From: an uncultured Aquimarina sp.
Lineage (GTDB): Bacteria; Bacteroidota; Bacteroidia; Flavobacteriales; Flavobacteriaceae
Length of the DNA: 64,000 nt
Reading direction: 5' to 3'
Assembly: GCA_947500845.1 (NCBI GenBank)
Contig: CANMTP010000013.1
Location: 43,483-107,482 of the forward strand
Below the pieces are notes generated by a model. That model was not told where the DNA came from. It saw only the letters and a list, made by a program, of their open reading frames with translations, and did no database searches. The position numbers and the translations under genes were made by a program. The first letter of the stretch is position 1. Each line of letters starts with the position of its first letter. Of this stretch, positions 1-9,119 are shown piece after piece.

Positions 1-285
1 TATAATTACCATGGAGATAAATTAACTCGATGGACAGAGGAATATCAGGAATACTTGTACCAGGAGCAGATCAAAATGCTTAAGAAAATACCTAGTCTTC
101 GAGGGATGACTCCATGGATTTTGGCAGATTTCAGGTCTCCCCGTAGAAACCTTCCCATTATTCAGGATGGTTGGAACAGAAAAGGACTGATCTCTGATGG
201 AGGTTTTAAGAAGAAAGCTTTTTATGTGTTAAAAGCTTATTATGATGAAATGGAAAAGATGTACACTTATCAAATAAAAGACTAG
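1..285 (+). CDS. Glycoside hydrolase family 2 enzyme, C-terminal fragment
   Basis: The reading frame is open from base 1 to the TAG at 283-285, so only the last 94 residues of a larger enzyme are in the window. The fragment resembles the end of the (beta/alpha)8 catalytic barrel of GH2 beta-glucuronidases and beta-galactosidases: an EEYQ stretch, then GMTPWILADF and a region with N-RKG near the end, as in family members. No catalytic residue can be checked. Directly downstream lie genes for glucuronate and galacturonate breakdown, so release of a uronic acid from an oligosaccharide is a reasonable but unproven role. Alternative: a beta-galactosidase of the same family. Confidence 0.75.
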   Translation, partial: YNYHGDKLTRWTEEYQEYLYQEQIKMLKKIPSLRGMTPWILADFRSPRRNLPIIQDGWNRKGLISDGGFKKKAFYVLKAYYDEMEKMYTYQIKD

Positions 286-493
286 GCAATATTCGATCTA
301 AAGAGCATGTCTATTAGTATAACTATTGAGTTATGGTTTCTATAAAAAAGGAAATTATCACTAAAGGAAGAAGAATGTGAAGATTAAATGTCTTCAAAGA
401 TATCTCAGCAAGATAATTTTAGAAAATATCTAACAGTAAATGCAAGAGCAAATTTCTGTTTTTCAATTGAAATATTAGAATACCAGATCGAGG

Positions 494-796
494 ACAGTTT
501 ATGATATATTATCTGAGACTATTCAGAATCTGCAAAAGAAAGGCTATACCTAGTATTTTAATTTACTACCGGATTGTATAGAATGCAAAGGACTAGAATA
601 TAGATTAGTTCCAGATCAATTTGAAATAGAAGAGGTATATCGTTTTGAAGGTGATAAAGACCCATTTGATTGTTCAGTCTTTTATGCAATCCTTTCAGAA
701 GGCTATCATATTAAAGGTATTCTTAGTTGATATATATGGCGCCATGCTAATTCGTTAAATGTTGATAAGATAAAAAAGCTTAAATATAAACCCTGA
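494..796 (+). pseudogene. Decayed small Bacteroidota protein (phosphoribosylpyrophosphate-synthetase-like family)
   Basis: Reading in frame from 494 gives a recognisable small-protein family: TVYDILSETIQNLQKKGYT, an in-frame TAG at 551-553, then YFNLLPDCIEC and on to EVYRFEGDKDPFDCS and ILSEGYHIKGIL. An extra base near 727 shifts the frame so that VDIYGA is read in another phase, and a missing base near 745 restores it for ANSLNVDKIKKLKYKP and the stop at 794-796. No start codon is present. The family is a roughly 100-residue protein common in Bacteroidota and often mislabelled as phosphoribosylpyrophosphate synthetase; its function is unknown to me. One nonsense change, two compensating indels and a lost start point to a dead gene. 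The 208 bases before it (286-493) hold nothing I can recognise. Confidence 0.7.
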
Positions 797-838
797 TTAT
801 CAATGGTTTATATAATTTTCATCCTATCAACATAAATT

Positions 839-2008
839 TTAGTTCATTCCTGCTATAATTCCTAATTCTAGTCCACGTAACTCAGCCAATCCTTTTAAAC
901 GGCCTATTGCAGTATATCCTGGATTTGTTTTTTTGTGTAAGTCATCTAGTATTTGATGTCCATGATCGGGGCGCATTGGCAACGATTTTTTTCTTTTTTG
1001 TTGTAAGCGAATCAATTCTTTCATCACATCGTACATCGGGACATTGCCTTCTAAGTGGTTAGCTTCATAAAAGTTTCCTTCTGCGTCTCGGTTAATGCTT
1101 CTTAAATGTATAAAATGGATATGATCTCCAAATTCTCGAATCATTTGAGGTAAATTGTTATCATCTCTTACTCCAAAGGAACCTGTACAGAATGTGATTC
1201 CATTATAAGGGCTATATGTTTGGGAAAGAATACGTTTTACATTGGCCGAGGTACTTACAACTCTAGGTAATCCAAATATGGGGAAAGGAGGATCGTCTGG
1301 ATGTATGGCCATAAAAACTCCTTGCTCTTCTGCTATTGGAATAATTTCATCCAAAAATAATTTGAGGTTTTCTGCTAATGTATATTCATTGATATTTTGA
1401 TAAGTATCTAAAGCTTGCTGAAATTGTTTTAAACTATATCCTTCTTCCGCACCGGGTAAGCCGGCTATTATAGTTTTTGTTAAGGTATCTATCTCTTTTT
1501 TTGAAAGATTTTTATAATATATCTTCCCTTTTTCTAATTGTTCTTTGGTATAGTCTGTTTGCGCATTGGGTCTCTTTAGAATGAAACAATCAAAAGCGAC
1601 TAATGCTTGTATCTCAAGCCTAAGTGCCTTGGCACCATTTGGAAGTTCAAATTCTAGATTTGTTCGAGTCCAGTCTAGTACCGGCATAAAATTGTAGCAT
1701 ATGGTATATATGCCTTGAGAAGCTAGATTTTTGATGCTTGTTTTATAGTTTTCAATATACGTTTTATAGTTTCCACTTCTTGTTTTTATATTTTCGTGTA
1801 TGGGGATACTTTCTACAACTGACCAATGAAGTCCGCTATTTTCTATTATTTTTTTTCTAATATTAATTTCAGATGTGGTCCAGACTTGTCCATTGGGGAT
1901 GTGATGTAAGGCGGTAACAATTCCAGTAGCACCTGCCTGCTGGATGTAGGATAAGCTTACGGGATCATCAGGTCCGTACCATCGCATAGTTTGTTCTAAT
2001 CTCTTCAT
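839..2008 (-). CDS. uxuA: Mannonate dehydratase UxuA
   Basis: Dehydrates D-mannonate to 2-keto-3-deoxygluconate (KDG) in the cytosol, in the glucuronate branch of hexuronate catabolism. The 389 residues are close to the usual length of about 390. The N-terminus [12 protein letters not shown] and the following ALHHIPNG segment are typical of the family, as are [11 protein letters not shown] and the metal-site region around HPDDPP and FCTGSFG. It is the third gene of a leftward operon whose order is altronate-dehydratase family, SDR, uxuA, with 15 bases after the SDR gene. Regulation is probably through the palindrome at 4513-4534 upstream of the operon. Confidence 0.95.
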   Translation of the reverse strand: MKRLEQTMRWYGPDDPVSLSYIQQAGATGIVTALHHIPNGQVWTTSEINIRKKIIENSGLHWSVVESIPIHENIKTRSGNYKTYIENYKTSIKNLASQGIYTICYNFMPVLDWTRTNLEFELPNGAKALRLEIQALVAFDCFILKRPNAQTDYTKEQLEKGKIYYKNLSKKEIDTLTKTIIAGLPGAEEGYSLKQFQQALDTYQNINEYTLAENLKLFLDEIIPIAEEQGVFMAIHPDDPPFPIFGLPRVVSTSANVKRILSQTYSPYNGITFCTGSFGVRDDNNLPQMIREFGDHIHFIHLRSINRDAEGNFYEANHLEGNVPMYDVMKELIRLQQKRKKSLPMRPDHGHQILDDLHKKTNPGYTAIGRLKGLAELRGLELGIIAGMN

Positions 2009-2023
2009 TTTGAATCCATCTTT

Positions 2024-2839
2024 TTACACTCCAGAATAGGCATTAAATCCTCCATCAATCGGAATAGTAGTTCCGGTTACAAATTTTGAGGCATCACTAC
2101 AAAGCCATTGTATAACGCCAAATAGCTCTTTAGGTTCTCCAAAGCGCCCCATGGGAGTATGTTCTATTATTTTATGACCTCGCTTAGTAAGACTTCCATC
2201 TTCATTAGTCAATAGATTTTTGTTTTGCTCTGTGAGAAAAAAACCGGGAGCAACAGCATTTACACGAATACCTTCTCCATATTTTTGATTACATTCTACT
2301 GCGAGCCATTGCGTCAGATTGTCAATCGCTGCTTTTGAAGAAGAATATCCCATCACACGAGTTAAAGGTCTTATTGCAGCCATTGATGATAAATTGATGA
2401 TACTACCTTTTTTTTCATTCAGGAAAAGCGATAATAATGTTTTGGTGGGTAAAAAGGTTCCTAGATAATTCAATTCTATAACCTTTTGGAGCTCAGTAAT
2501 ATCGCAATCAAGAATTGTTTGATTGGGCATTATTACTGCACCAGGCATATTTCCTCCTGCGGCATTTATTAAAATATCAATCTTTCCGAATTCTTGTTCA
2601 AGCTGTTTTTCTACAATCTTTAGTTGAGTTTCATTAGTGACATCAGCAATTGCCGAAAAAGCATTGCCTCCGTTTTTTTTAATCTCTTTAACAAGTTTTT
2701 CTACTTTTGAAACTGTTCTTCCCAAAATAACTATAATTGCTTCTTCCTGGGCCAAGTACTTGGATATGGCAGTGCCTAAAATACCGGTAGCACCACTAAT
2801 CACAATAATCTTATCTTTTATTGAAAACAATTCTGACAT
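2024..2839 (-). CDS. SDR-family D-mannonate oxidoreductase (fructuronate reductase)
   Basis: A classical short-chain dehydrogenase of 271 residues. The cofactor-binding glycine motif GATGILG is at residues 16-22, an NAAGG segment follows near residue 92, and the catalytic YSSSK lies about two thirds along. In Bacteroidota this SDR sits beside uxuA and replaces the unrelated E. coli UxuB, reducing fructuronate to mannonate with NAD(P)H. The assignment rests on family plus context; it could also act on tagaturonate. The gene ends 15 bases before uxuA and begins 10 bases after the altronate-dehydratase family gene, so the three are probably one transcript. Confidence 0.85.
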   Translation of the reverse strand: MSELFSIKDKIIVISGATGILGTAISKYLAQEEAIIVILGRTVSKVEKLVKEIKKNGGNAFSAIADVTNETQLKIVEKQLEQEFGKIDILINAAGGNMPGAVIMPNQTILDCDITELQKVIELNYLGTFLPTKTLLSLFLNEKKGSIINLSSMAAIRPLTRVMGYSSSKAAIDNLTQWLAVECNQKYGEGIRVNAVAPGFFLTEQNKNLLTNEDGSLTKRGHKIIEHTPMGRFGEPKELFGVIQWLCSDASKFVTGTTIPIDGGFNAYSGV

Positions 2840-2849
2840 TTAGTAATTT

Positions 2850-4493
2850 TTAAAGTGAAACTCCTCTTTTCCATGGTATAAAATCGTCCTGATTCAACTG
2901 TTGAGCTTTAGTTTTTTTCCTCCCGCTAGCTACTTCGATAATGAAATCGAGTAGATCTTCGCCCATTTGTTTAATTGTTTTTTGTCCGGTAATTACTTCT
3001 CCGGTATCTATATCAATGATATCTATCATCCGTTTAGCTAAAGATGTATTTGATGAAATCTTAATAACAGGGGTAATGGGATTACCTGTTGGAGTGCCCA
3101 GACCGGTAGTGAAAAGAATAATATTGGCCCCAGACCCTGCTAGTGCAGTTGTACTTTCTACATCATTACCCGGTGTACATAGGAGATTTAGACCATTTTT
3201 CTTTGCGTATTCTGCATAATCTAAGACATCTACCACGGGCGAAGTACCTCCTTTCTTGGCAGCCCCTGCACTTTTCATAGCATCTGTTATAAGACCATCT
3301 TTAATATTACCGGGACTGGGATTCATATCAAAGCCAGAATCTACAGCTTCTGCAGAAGCAGCATAAGATTGCATAAGATTGATAAATTTGTCGGAGATAG
3401 CATTGCTTTGACATCTGTTTATCAATTCTTGTTCAACTCCGCAAAGCTCGGGAAACTCGGCTAATATTGTTTTTCCTCCAAGGGCAACGATAAGATCTGA
3501 TACTTGGCCAACTGCAGGATTTGCAGATATGCCCGAAAACCCATCTGATCCACCACATTCTAACCCGATAGTTAATTTACTTAAAGGGGCAGGTTTACGT
3601 TCTGTTTTATTTGCTTTAACAAGACCAGTGAATGTCTTTTGAATTGCTTTGGTAATCATGTTTTGCTCAGTACCTTCTTTTTGATGTTCTAAATAGTATA
3701 CTGGTTTTCCGAAATCAGGATTAATATTTTGTAGTTTTTCTTCAAGAATAGAAATCTGGGCATTTTGACATCCTAGACTGAGTATGGTAGCTCCTGCAAC
3801 ATTGGGATTAGTGATATAACCAGCTAATAACGTACATAACATCTCAGAGTCTTGTCTTGTGCCTCCACAACCGCCAGTATGAGTCAAAAATTTAATTCCG
3901 TCTACGTGTGCAAAGAGTGAAGAATTTTCAAGTTCGGGATTAGCGATTTCAGCATATTCAATGTCTATCTCTTTGCCTTGTTGATATAGATTTACTATTT
4001 GACGTACATAATTTTTATACGGATTAGGTTTGGTAAAACCGAGTTCTTCAAGAAAGGCATATTTCATCACTTCGACATTTCTATTTTCACAAAAAACTAG
4101 AGGAATCACAAGCCAGTAGTTGGCCGTACCAACTTGTCCGTCTTTTCTATGATACCCCATGAAAGTCTTACTTTTCCACTTATTAACATTAGGTGCGTCC
4201 CAATCAGAAATGATCTCTTTTTTTGAAAAGGATGTAGTTTGATGAGCTACATTAGCAATGGTAAGCCTCGAGCCTTTTGTAATAGTAGTATTCGCTTTTC
4301 CAACCAGAGTGCCATACATTATAATCCCATCGCCCGGCAGCAAATTGTTTTTAGAGAATTTATGTTTAGCAGGTATATTTTCCAGAATTAAAATTTCTTT
4401 ATTTTCATGAACTAACCTTTCTCCTTTTTTGAGATTCTTAAGCGCAACAAAAACATTGTCTCTTGGATGTATTTTCAAAATTTTATAGTTCAT
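2850..4493 (-). CDS. uxaA: Altronate dehydratase family protein (UxaA type)
   Basis: The 547 residues combine an N-terminal SAF domain (about residues 1-90, beginning MNYKILKIHPRDNVFVAL) with the long UxaA/GarD catalytic part. Family signatures are THTGGCGGTRQD, LSLGCQNAQ and GLECGGSDGFSG, whose cysteines and histidine are expected to bind the catalytic iron. UxaA converts D-altronate to KDG in the galacturonate branch, so with uxuA both uronate branches would meet at KDG. Neither uronate isomerase nor a separate tagaturonate reductase is in the window. First gene of the leftward operon; the start ATG at 4493 lies 117 bases from the divergent kdgK. Confidence 0.88.
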   Translation of the reverse strand: MNYKILKIHPRDNVFVALKNLKKGERLVHENKEILILENIPAKHKFSKNNLLPGDGIIMYGTLVGKANTTITKGSRLTIANVAHQTTSFSKKEIISDWDAPNVNKWKSKTFMGYHRKDGQVGTANYWLVIPLVFCENRNVEVMKYAFLEELGFTKPNPYKNYVRQIVNLYQQGKEIDIEYAEIANPELENSSLFAHVDGIKFLTHTGGCGGTRQDSEMLCTLLAGYITNPNVAGATILSLGCQNAQISILEEKLQNINPDFGKPVYYLEHQKEGTEQNMITKAIQKTFTGLVKANKTERKPAPLSKLTIGLECGGSDGFSGISANPAVGQVSDLIVALGGKTILAEFPELCGVEQELINRCQSNAISDKFINLMQSYAASAEAVDSGFDMNPSPGNIKDGLITDAMKSAGAAKKGGTSPVVDVLDYAEYAKKNGLNLLCTPGNDVESTTALAGSGANIILFTTGLGTPTGNPITPVIKISSNTSLAKRMIDIIDIDTGEVITGQKTIKQMGEDLLDFIIEVASGRKKTKAQQLNQDDFIPWKRGVSL

Positions 4494-4512
4494 TCTAATT
4501 TTAAATTATTAT

Positions 4513-4534
4513 ATTGCGCAATCGATTGCACAAT
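4513..4534. promoter_or_regulatory. 22-bp palindromic operator between the divergent uronate operons
   Basis: The sequence is an almost perfect inverted repeat centred on the CG at 4523-4524, with core GCAATCGATTGC and outer arms ATTG/CAAT; only one symmetric pair mismatches. An even palindrome with a central CG is typical of LacI-family and some GntR-family operators. It lies between the divergent uxaA-like and kdgK starts, so one repressor sensing a uronate or KDG could govern both operons. The regulator gene is not in the window, and the family assignment is inference. Confidence 0.65.
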
Positions 4535-4610
4535 TTACATAAAAAAGTATAATCAAGCGTAAAAAAGATTAAAAAAATTAAATTGCAGCAATATAAGAAC
4601 CCTGTTTCCA

Positions 4611-5609
4611 ATGAAAAAACGAATAATAACCATAGGCGAAGTTATGATGCGTTTGGTAACTAACGATCACCAACGTTTCTTACAAGCAAACCATTACAAT
4701 GTTTATTTTGGAGGAGCAGAAGCTAATGTAGCGATATCACTATCTCATTTTGGCCAGGAGACTGTTCATATCACTGCCTATCCAGATAATGATTTGGGGA
4801 GGGCTGCTTATAATTATTTAAAAAAGAATGGTGTAGATACTTCATATATCTCTTTTCTAGAAAAAGGAAGAATGGGTGTGTATTTTCATGAAAAAGGCAG
4901 TATGCAGCGTTCTTCGCGAATTATTTATGATCGATTCGGGTCTTCTTTCTCTCTATTGAAAGATAGTGATTTTGATTGGGATGCTATTTTTGAAGATGCT
5001 AGCTGGTTGCATTGGACAGGAATCACACCTGCCATTTCTGAGTCTGCCTCCAATCTCTGCAAGATTGCCATTCAAAAAGCCAGAGAAAAAGGGATTACAA
5101 TTAGTGGTGACATCAACTATAGAAGAAATCTTTGGCAATATGGGAAACGTCCTTTGGATATTATGCCAGAGCTTATAGCGAATACTGATATTATCATTGC
5201 AGGGCTTTCCGATTTTGAAAATTGTATAGGTATTAAAAAGGATAGTTTTGAAGAAGCTTGTGATGAAACTAGCAAAATGTTTTCAGAAGCCAAGACTTTT
5301 GCTACTACACGACGTATATCAATTTCTGCATCAGATAACAAATTATCGGCCATGCTCTATGAGAAAGGGGATATTTATTTATCAAAAGAATATGAGATGA
5401 CGAGTATTGTTGACCGAATTGGTGGTGGAGATGCTTTTATGGCGGGACTTATTTATGGACTACTATTTAAAAGTAATCAGGAAGCTATAGAGTTTGCATT
5501 AGCGGCTTCAGTGCTCAAACATTCAATTCATGGAGATGCCAATTTAGTTAATGTCGATGAAGTAGATCAATTAGTTAAGGGAGAAAATTTAGGAAGATTA
5601 TTGAGATAA
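4611..5609 (+). CDS. kdgK: 2-keto-3-deoxygluconate kinase
   Basis: A PfkB-family sugar kinase of 332 residues, phosphorylating KDG to KDPG with ATP. The N-terminus ITIGEVMMRL, the GGAEANVA substrate loop near residue 35 and the C-terminal DRIGGGDAFMAG signature, whose aspartate is the catalytic base, are all present. It opens the rightward operon and overlaps kdgA by one base (TAATG at 5607-5611), which suggests coupled translation. The leftward operon makes its substrate and the next gene cleaves its product. Confidence 0.93.
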   Translation: MKKRIITIGEVMMRLVTNDHQRFLQANHYNVYFGGAEANVAISLSHFGQETVHITAYPDNDLGRAAYNYLKKNGVDTSYISFLEKGRMGVYFHEKGSMQRSSRIIYDRFGSSFSLLKDSDFDWDAIFEDASWLHWTGITPAISESASNLCKIAIQKAREKGITISGDINYRRNLWQYGKRPLDIMPELIANTDIIIAGLSDFENCIGIKKDSFEEACDETSKMFSEAKTFATTRRISISASDNKLSAMLYEKGDIYLSKEYEMTSIVDRIGGGDAFMAGLIYGLLFKSNQEAIEFALAASVLKHSIHGDANLVNVDEVDQLVKGENLGRLLR

Positions 5610-6274
5610 TGAATATACATAGTGCTCCACATATCATTCAGATTATGGAAAAAACAGGCATGATTCCAGTTTTTAATCATAGCGATATTGATGTCTCTAA
5701 ACAGATTATAAATGCTTCATATGATGGAGGAGTGCGAGTATTTGAATTTACAAATCGAAGGGAGAATGCCATAGATGTTTTTACTGAGCTAGTAGAATAC
5801 TCAAAAAAATATGAAGACTTAATCTTGGGAGTAGGTACCATTTTTGATTCAAAAACTGCTGAAATTTTTTTGGATGCAGGAGCTCAATTTATTGTTTCAC
5901 CTGCACTGGTAAAAGAATTGGCAAATTTTGCTAATGAAAAAAATATATTATGGATCCCTGGTTGCAGTACCGTAACTGAAGTATATCGTGCTACCAAATT
6001 GGGAGCCGAGCTTATTAAAGCATTTCCAGGAAATATGTTAGGCCCTGCTTTTGTAAAGGCTATTAAATCTGTACTTCCTGGGATTAAAATTATGCCTACT
6101 GGTGGTGTTTCTCCCAACAAAGAAAATCTTAAGAATTGGTTTGAGACGGGGGTCAGTTGTGTTGGAATGGGTTCACAACTGTTCAAAAAAGAGTTTATAG
6201 AGACTAAAGACTACATTGAACTATCCAAAGTGATTAGTGAAACCCTCGAAATTATAAAAAGTTTTCGCAATTAA
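5609..6274 (+). CDS. kdgA: KDPG aldolase (2-dehydro-3-deoxyphosphogluconate aldolase)
   Basis: A class I aldolase of 221 residues that splits KDPG into pyruvate and glyceraldehyde 3-phosphate. The Schiff-base lysine is Lys137 in ELIKAFPGN, and the catalytic glutamate corresponds to Glu46 in RVFEFTNR. PTGGVSP, the phosphate-binding loop, follows. Length and motif order match bacterial Eda/KdgA. The start codon overlaps the kdgK stop by one base, and the TRAP binding-protein gene follows within two bases. Confidence 0.94.
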   Translation: MNIHSAPHIIQIMEKTGMIPVFNHSDIDVSKQIINASYDGGVRVFEFTNRRENAIDVFTELVEYSKKYEDLILGVGTIFDSKTAEIFLDAGAQFIVSPALVKELANFANEKNILWIPGCSTVTEVYRATKLGAELIKAFPGNMLGPAFVKAIKSVLPGIKIMPTGGVSPNKENLKNWFETGVSCVGMGSQLFKKEFIETKDYIELSKVISETLEIIKSFRN

Positions 6275-6275
6275 T

Positions 6276-7250
6276 ATGTGTCTAAAATTAGTGATTAGTG
6301 TTCTTGGAGTTTTATTATTGTTTTCTTGTAAGAAAGAGAACGATATTAAAACTTTACGATTAGCTCATGGTCTGGATACCAAGCACCCAGTTCATAAGGC
6401 TATGGTGCACTTGGGGGAAAGATTAGAGGATAAATCTCAAGGAAAGTTAAAAGTTGAAATTTATCCTAGTGGGCAGCTTGGTGGCGAACGAGAGTGTTTG
6501 GAGCTATTACAAATAGGAAGCTTGGACATCACAAAAGTTTCTGCTGCAGTACTAGAGAATTTTGTTTCAGAATATAAAATATTTAGTATCCCTTATATAT
6601 TTAGAGATAAATCCCATAGTCATCTGGTATATGATAGTGAAGTAGGAGAAAAATTTCTATTGAAAGGAGAACCTTTTAGGCTTAGAGGATTATCTTTTTA
6701 TGATGCTGGCAGTAGGAGTTTCTACACGAAGAAAAAGATGATTAATTCTCCAGAAGATCTAAAAGGATTAAAAATAAGAGTTCAAAAAAGCAATATGGCG
6801 GTATCAATGGTACAGCAATTAGGTGGATCACCAACTCCAATCTCCTGGGGAGAGTTATATACCGCTTTGCAACAAGGTGTTGTAGATGGTGCAGAGAACA
6901 ATTTACCAAGTTTTTATTCTTCAAAGCATTATGAGGTATGTAAATTCTACAGTTTTGATGAGCATACTGCAGTACCTGATATTTTATTAATTGGCACTGA
7001 AAGTTGGGGTAGATTGTCCGAGCAAGAACAAAAATGGTTACAAGAGGCTGCAAATGAGTCGGCTGTTTTTCAGAGAAGAGTATGGGAAGAATCTGAAAAA
7101 ATATCCTTAAATGCCATCAAAGAAGCAGGGGTTGAGGTTAGTTATCCTGACAAGAAGCCTTTTATCATCAAAACAAAAAAAATAAAAGCTATGTTTAGTA
7201 ATAACGAAGAAATTATGCGTCTTATAAAAGAGATAAAGACAATACAATGA
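6276..7250 (+). CDS. dctP: TRAP transporter substrate-binding lipoprotein (DctP type)
   Basis: A 324-residue solute-binding protein. It starts with a lipoprotein signal peptide, a hydrophobic stretch ending in LLFSC with Cys18 as the lipidated residue, so it is probably tethered to a membrane facing the periplasm. The fold is recognised from LRLAHGLDTKHPVH, SGQLGGERE and the KIRVQ segment near residue 170, with the conserved ligand-binding arginine, followed by GAENNLPSFY. Position in a KDG kinase/aldolase operon points to a uronate or unsaturated uronate-derived acid as ligand, which is inference. Overlaps dctQ by four bases. Confidence 0.92.
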   Translation: MCLKLVISVLGVLLLFSCKKENDIKTLRLAHGLDTKHPVHKAMVHLGERLEDKSQGKLKVEIYPSGQLGGERECLELLQIGSLDITKVSAAVLENFVSEYKIFSIPYIFRDKSHSHLVYDSEVGEKFLLKGEPFRLRGLSFYDAGSRSFYTKKKMINSPEDLKGLKIRVQKSNMAVSMVQQLGGSPTPISWGELYTALQQGVVDGAENNLPSFYSSKHYEVCKFYSFDEHTAVPDILLIGTESWGRLSEQEQKWLQEAANESAVFQRRVWEESEKISLNAIKEAGVEVSYPDKKPFIIKTKKIKAMFSNNEEIMRLIKEIKTIQ

Positions 7251-7729
7251 TGCGAGCAACTATCAATAAAATACTCGAAATGTTACTGATAACAATTTTC
7301 TCTATTATGCTTATTGCAGTAATCTGGCAGGTGATTTCAAGATATTTACTGGGTGCTCCAAGTACTTTGACAGACGAAATTGCAAGTTTCTCGTTGATAT
7401 GGTTAGGACTTTTTGGAGCAGCATATGCTACCGGAAAAGAATTACATTTAGCCATAGATCTTATCCCTACAAGAGTAATTAAGAGATCTCCAAATTTTTT
7501 TTTGGGAATTGTAACATTTTCCACAGGGATCTTTGCCTTTTTGGTAATGGTTATAGGCGGATTAAGACTTTGTTGGTTAACCTATACACTTGATCAACAT
7601 TCTGCTGCTTTAGAAATCCCGTTAGCGTTGATTTATTTGGTAGTACCTGTGAGTGGGCTATTGATAGTATATTACAATATTGATATTTTTATTAAAAAGA
7701 GTAAAGCACTCAAATTAGAAGATTTATGA
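7247..7729 (+). CDS. dctQ: TRAP transporter small permease (DctQ type)
   Basis: A 160-residue integral membrane protein with four predicted transmembrane stretches and the family pattern WQVISRYLLGAPSTLTDE followed by WLGLFGAAYATG. It is the small membrane subunit of a sodium-coupled TRAP transporter, pairing with the large subunit encoded immediately downstream. ATGA-type overlaps with both neighbours (7247-7250 and 7726-7729) support a single translationally coupled unit with dctP and dctM. Confidence 0.9.
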   Translation: MMRATINKILEMLLITIFSIMLIAVIWQVISRYLLGAPSTLTDEIASFSLIWLGLFGAAYATGKELHLAIDLIPTRVIKRSPNFFLGIVTFSTGIFAFLVMVIGGLRLCWLTYTLDQHSAALEIPLALIYLVVPVSGLLIVYYNIDIFIKKSKALKLEDL

Positions 7730-9021
7730 ACTATATCGAGGTAATAATTTTAATCACTAGTTTTTTGATTTTTTTATCATTGCGTGTTCCTATTGCTTAT
7801 AGTATTGGGCTCTCAGCATTATTCACTTTGATTATATCTATGCCATTTTTACCTTCGGTAACCACCTTGGCACAGCGTATGGCTACCTCTTTAGATAGTT
7901 TTGCTTTGTTGGCTATTCCTTTTTTTATTCTTGCAGGACAAATAATGAATCGAGGAGGTATTGCTCATCGATTAATAGAATTTGCCAAAGCTATAGTGGG
8001 ACCTTTACCAGGAGGATTGGCTTTTGTAAACATTATTGCTTGTATGTTATTTGGAGCAATCTCGGGATCTGCAGTGGCTGCAGCTTCGGCAATTGGAGGT
8101 TTTATGAATCCTATGATGGAAAAGGAAGGATATGATAAATCTTTTAGTGCTGCAGTTAACATCACTAGTGCCACAACAGGATTAATCATTCCGCCTAGTA
8201 ATATTTTAATTATTTATTCCTTGGCAAGTGGAGGAGTATCTATCGCAGCTCTATTTCTTGCAGGTTATATTCCGGGCATTCTAATAGGTATTGCTTTGAT
8301 GATGGTAGCAGGATTGTATTCTTCCATAAAAAAATATCCAACAGAAAAAACGGTCGGATTCAAAATTTTTATAAAGCGTTTTTTGGATGCATTTCCCAGC
8401 TTACTACTCCTGGTAATAGTTATCGGTGGTATTGTAGCAGGAATATTTACGGCTACCGAGGCTTCGGCAGTTGCGGTGATTTATACATTTGTTTTAGCTT
8501 TTGTTTATAAAGAGATAACACCTAAAGATATTTCAACTATTCTATTGGAAACCACAAAGACTACTGCAATTGTGATGTTGCTCATTGCAACATCTGTGGC
8601 CATGTCCTGGGTGATGTCTTATGAAAATATTCCTCAAGAAATCAGTAGTGCCTTACTAGCGATAAGCGATAATCCAATTGTGATTATGATCATCATCAAT
8701 CTAATTTTACTTTTTGTAGGTGTTTTTATGGATATGACCCCTGCAGTTTTAATTTTTACTCCCATTTTTTTACCTATCGTGTCAAATATAGGAATAGATC
8801 CTGTTCATTTTGGTATTATCATGATTATGAATTTGTGTATTGGTTTATGTACACCACCAGTTGGATCTGTACTTTTTGTAGGTTGTGGTGTAGCAAATCT
8901 AAGTATTCAAAAAGTGATACGGCCGTTATTACCTTTGTTTATTGTGATGATAGTGGTTTTGGTGCTTGTAACGTATGTTCCTGAATTAAGTTTATGGGTT
9001 CCAGGAATCTTTGGTTTTTAA
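7726..9021 (+). CDS. dctM: TRAP transporter large permease (DctM type)
   Basis: A 431-residue polytopic membrane protein of the usual length for DctM. Recognisable elements are the ALLAIPFFILAGQIMNRGG segment, the GSAVAAASAIG stretch, IPPSNILIIYS, and the late MTPAVLIFTPIF and CTPPVGSVLFVGC segments. It forms the transport channel with DctQ and receives substrate from DctP. Last gene of the uronate operon; the next gene has its own promoter at 9054-9096. Confidence 0.93.
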   Translation: MNYIEVIILITSFLIFLSLRVPIAYSIGLSALFTLIISMPFLPSVTTLAQRMATSLDSFALLAIPFFILAGQIMNRGGIAHRLIEFAKAIVGPLPGGLAFVNIIACMLFGAISGSAVAAASAIGGFMNPMMEKEGYDKSFSAAVNITSATTGLIIPPSNILIIYSLASGGVSIAALFLAGYIPGILIGIALMMVAGLYSSIKKYPTEKTVGFKIFIKRFLDAFPSLLLLVIVIGGIVAGIFTATEASAVAVIYTFVLAFVYKEITPKDISTILLETTKTTAIVMLLIATSVAMSWVMSYENIPQEISSALLAISDNPIVIMIIINLILLFVGVFMDMTPAVLIFTPIFLPIVSNIGIDPVHFGIIMIMNLCIGLCTPPVGSVLFVGCGVANLSIQKVIRPLLPLFIVMIVVLVLVTYVPELSLWVPGIFGF

Positions 9022-9053
9022 ATTATTGTTCATAAAATCTCAAATAATATAGT

Positions 9054-9096
9054 TGATATTTATCATAAGATTAGGAAGTAGATTCACTTACATTTG
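9054..9096 (+). promoter_or_regulatory. FNR/CRP-type promoter of the TSUP gene
   Basis: Dyad TGATATTTATCA at 9054-9065, then 23 bases, then the perfect -7 element TACATTTG at 9089-9096. The dyad centre is 29.5 bases from the first base of the -7 element, the geometry seen throughout the regulon. The start codon follows 24 bases downstream. Confidence 0.8.
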
Positions 9097-9119
9097 AGAA
9101 TATATCATTTCAATATCAA

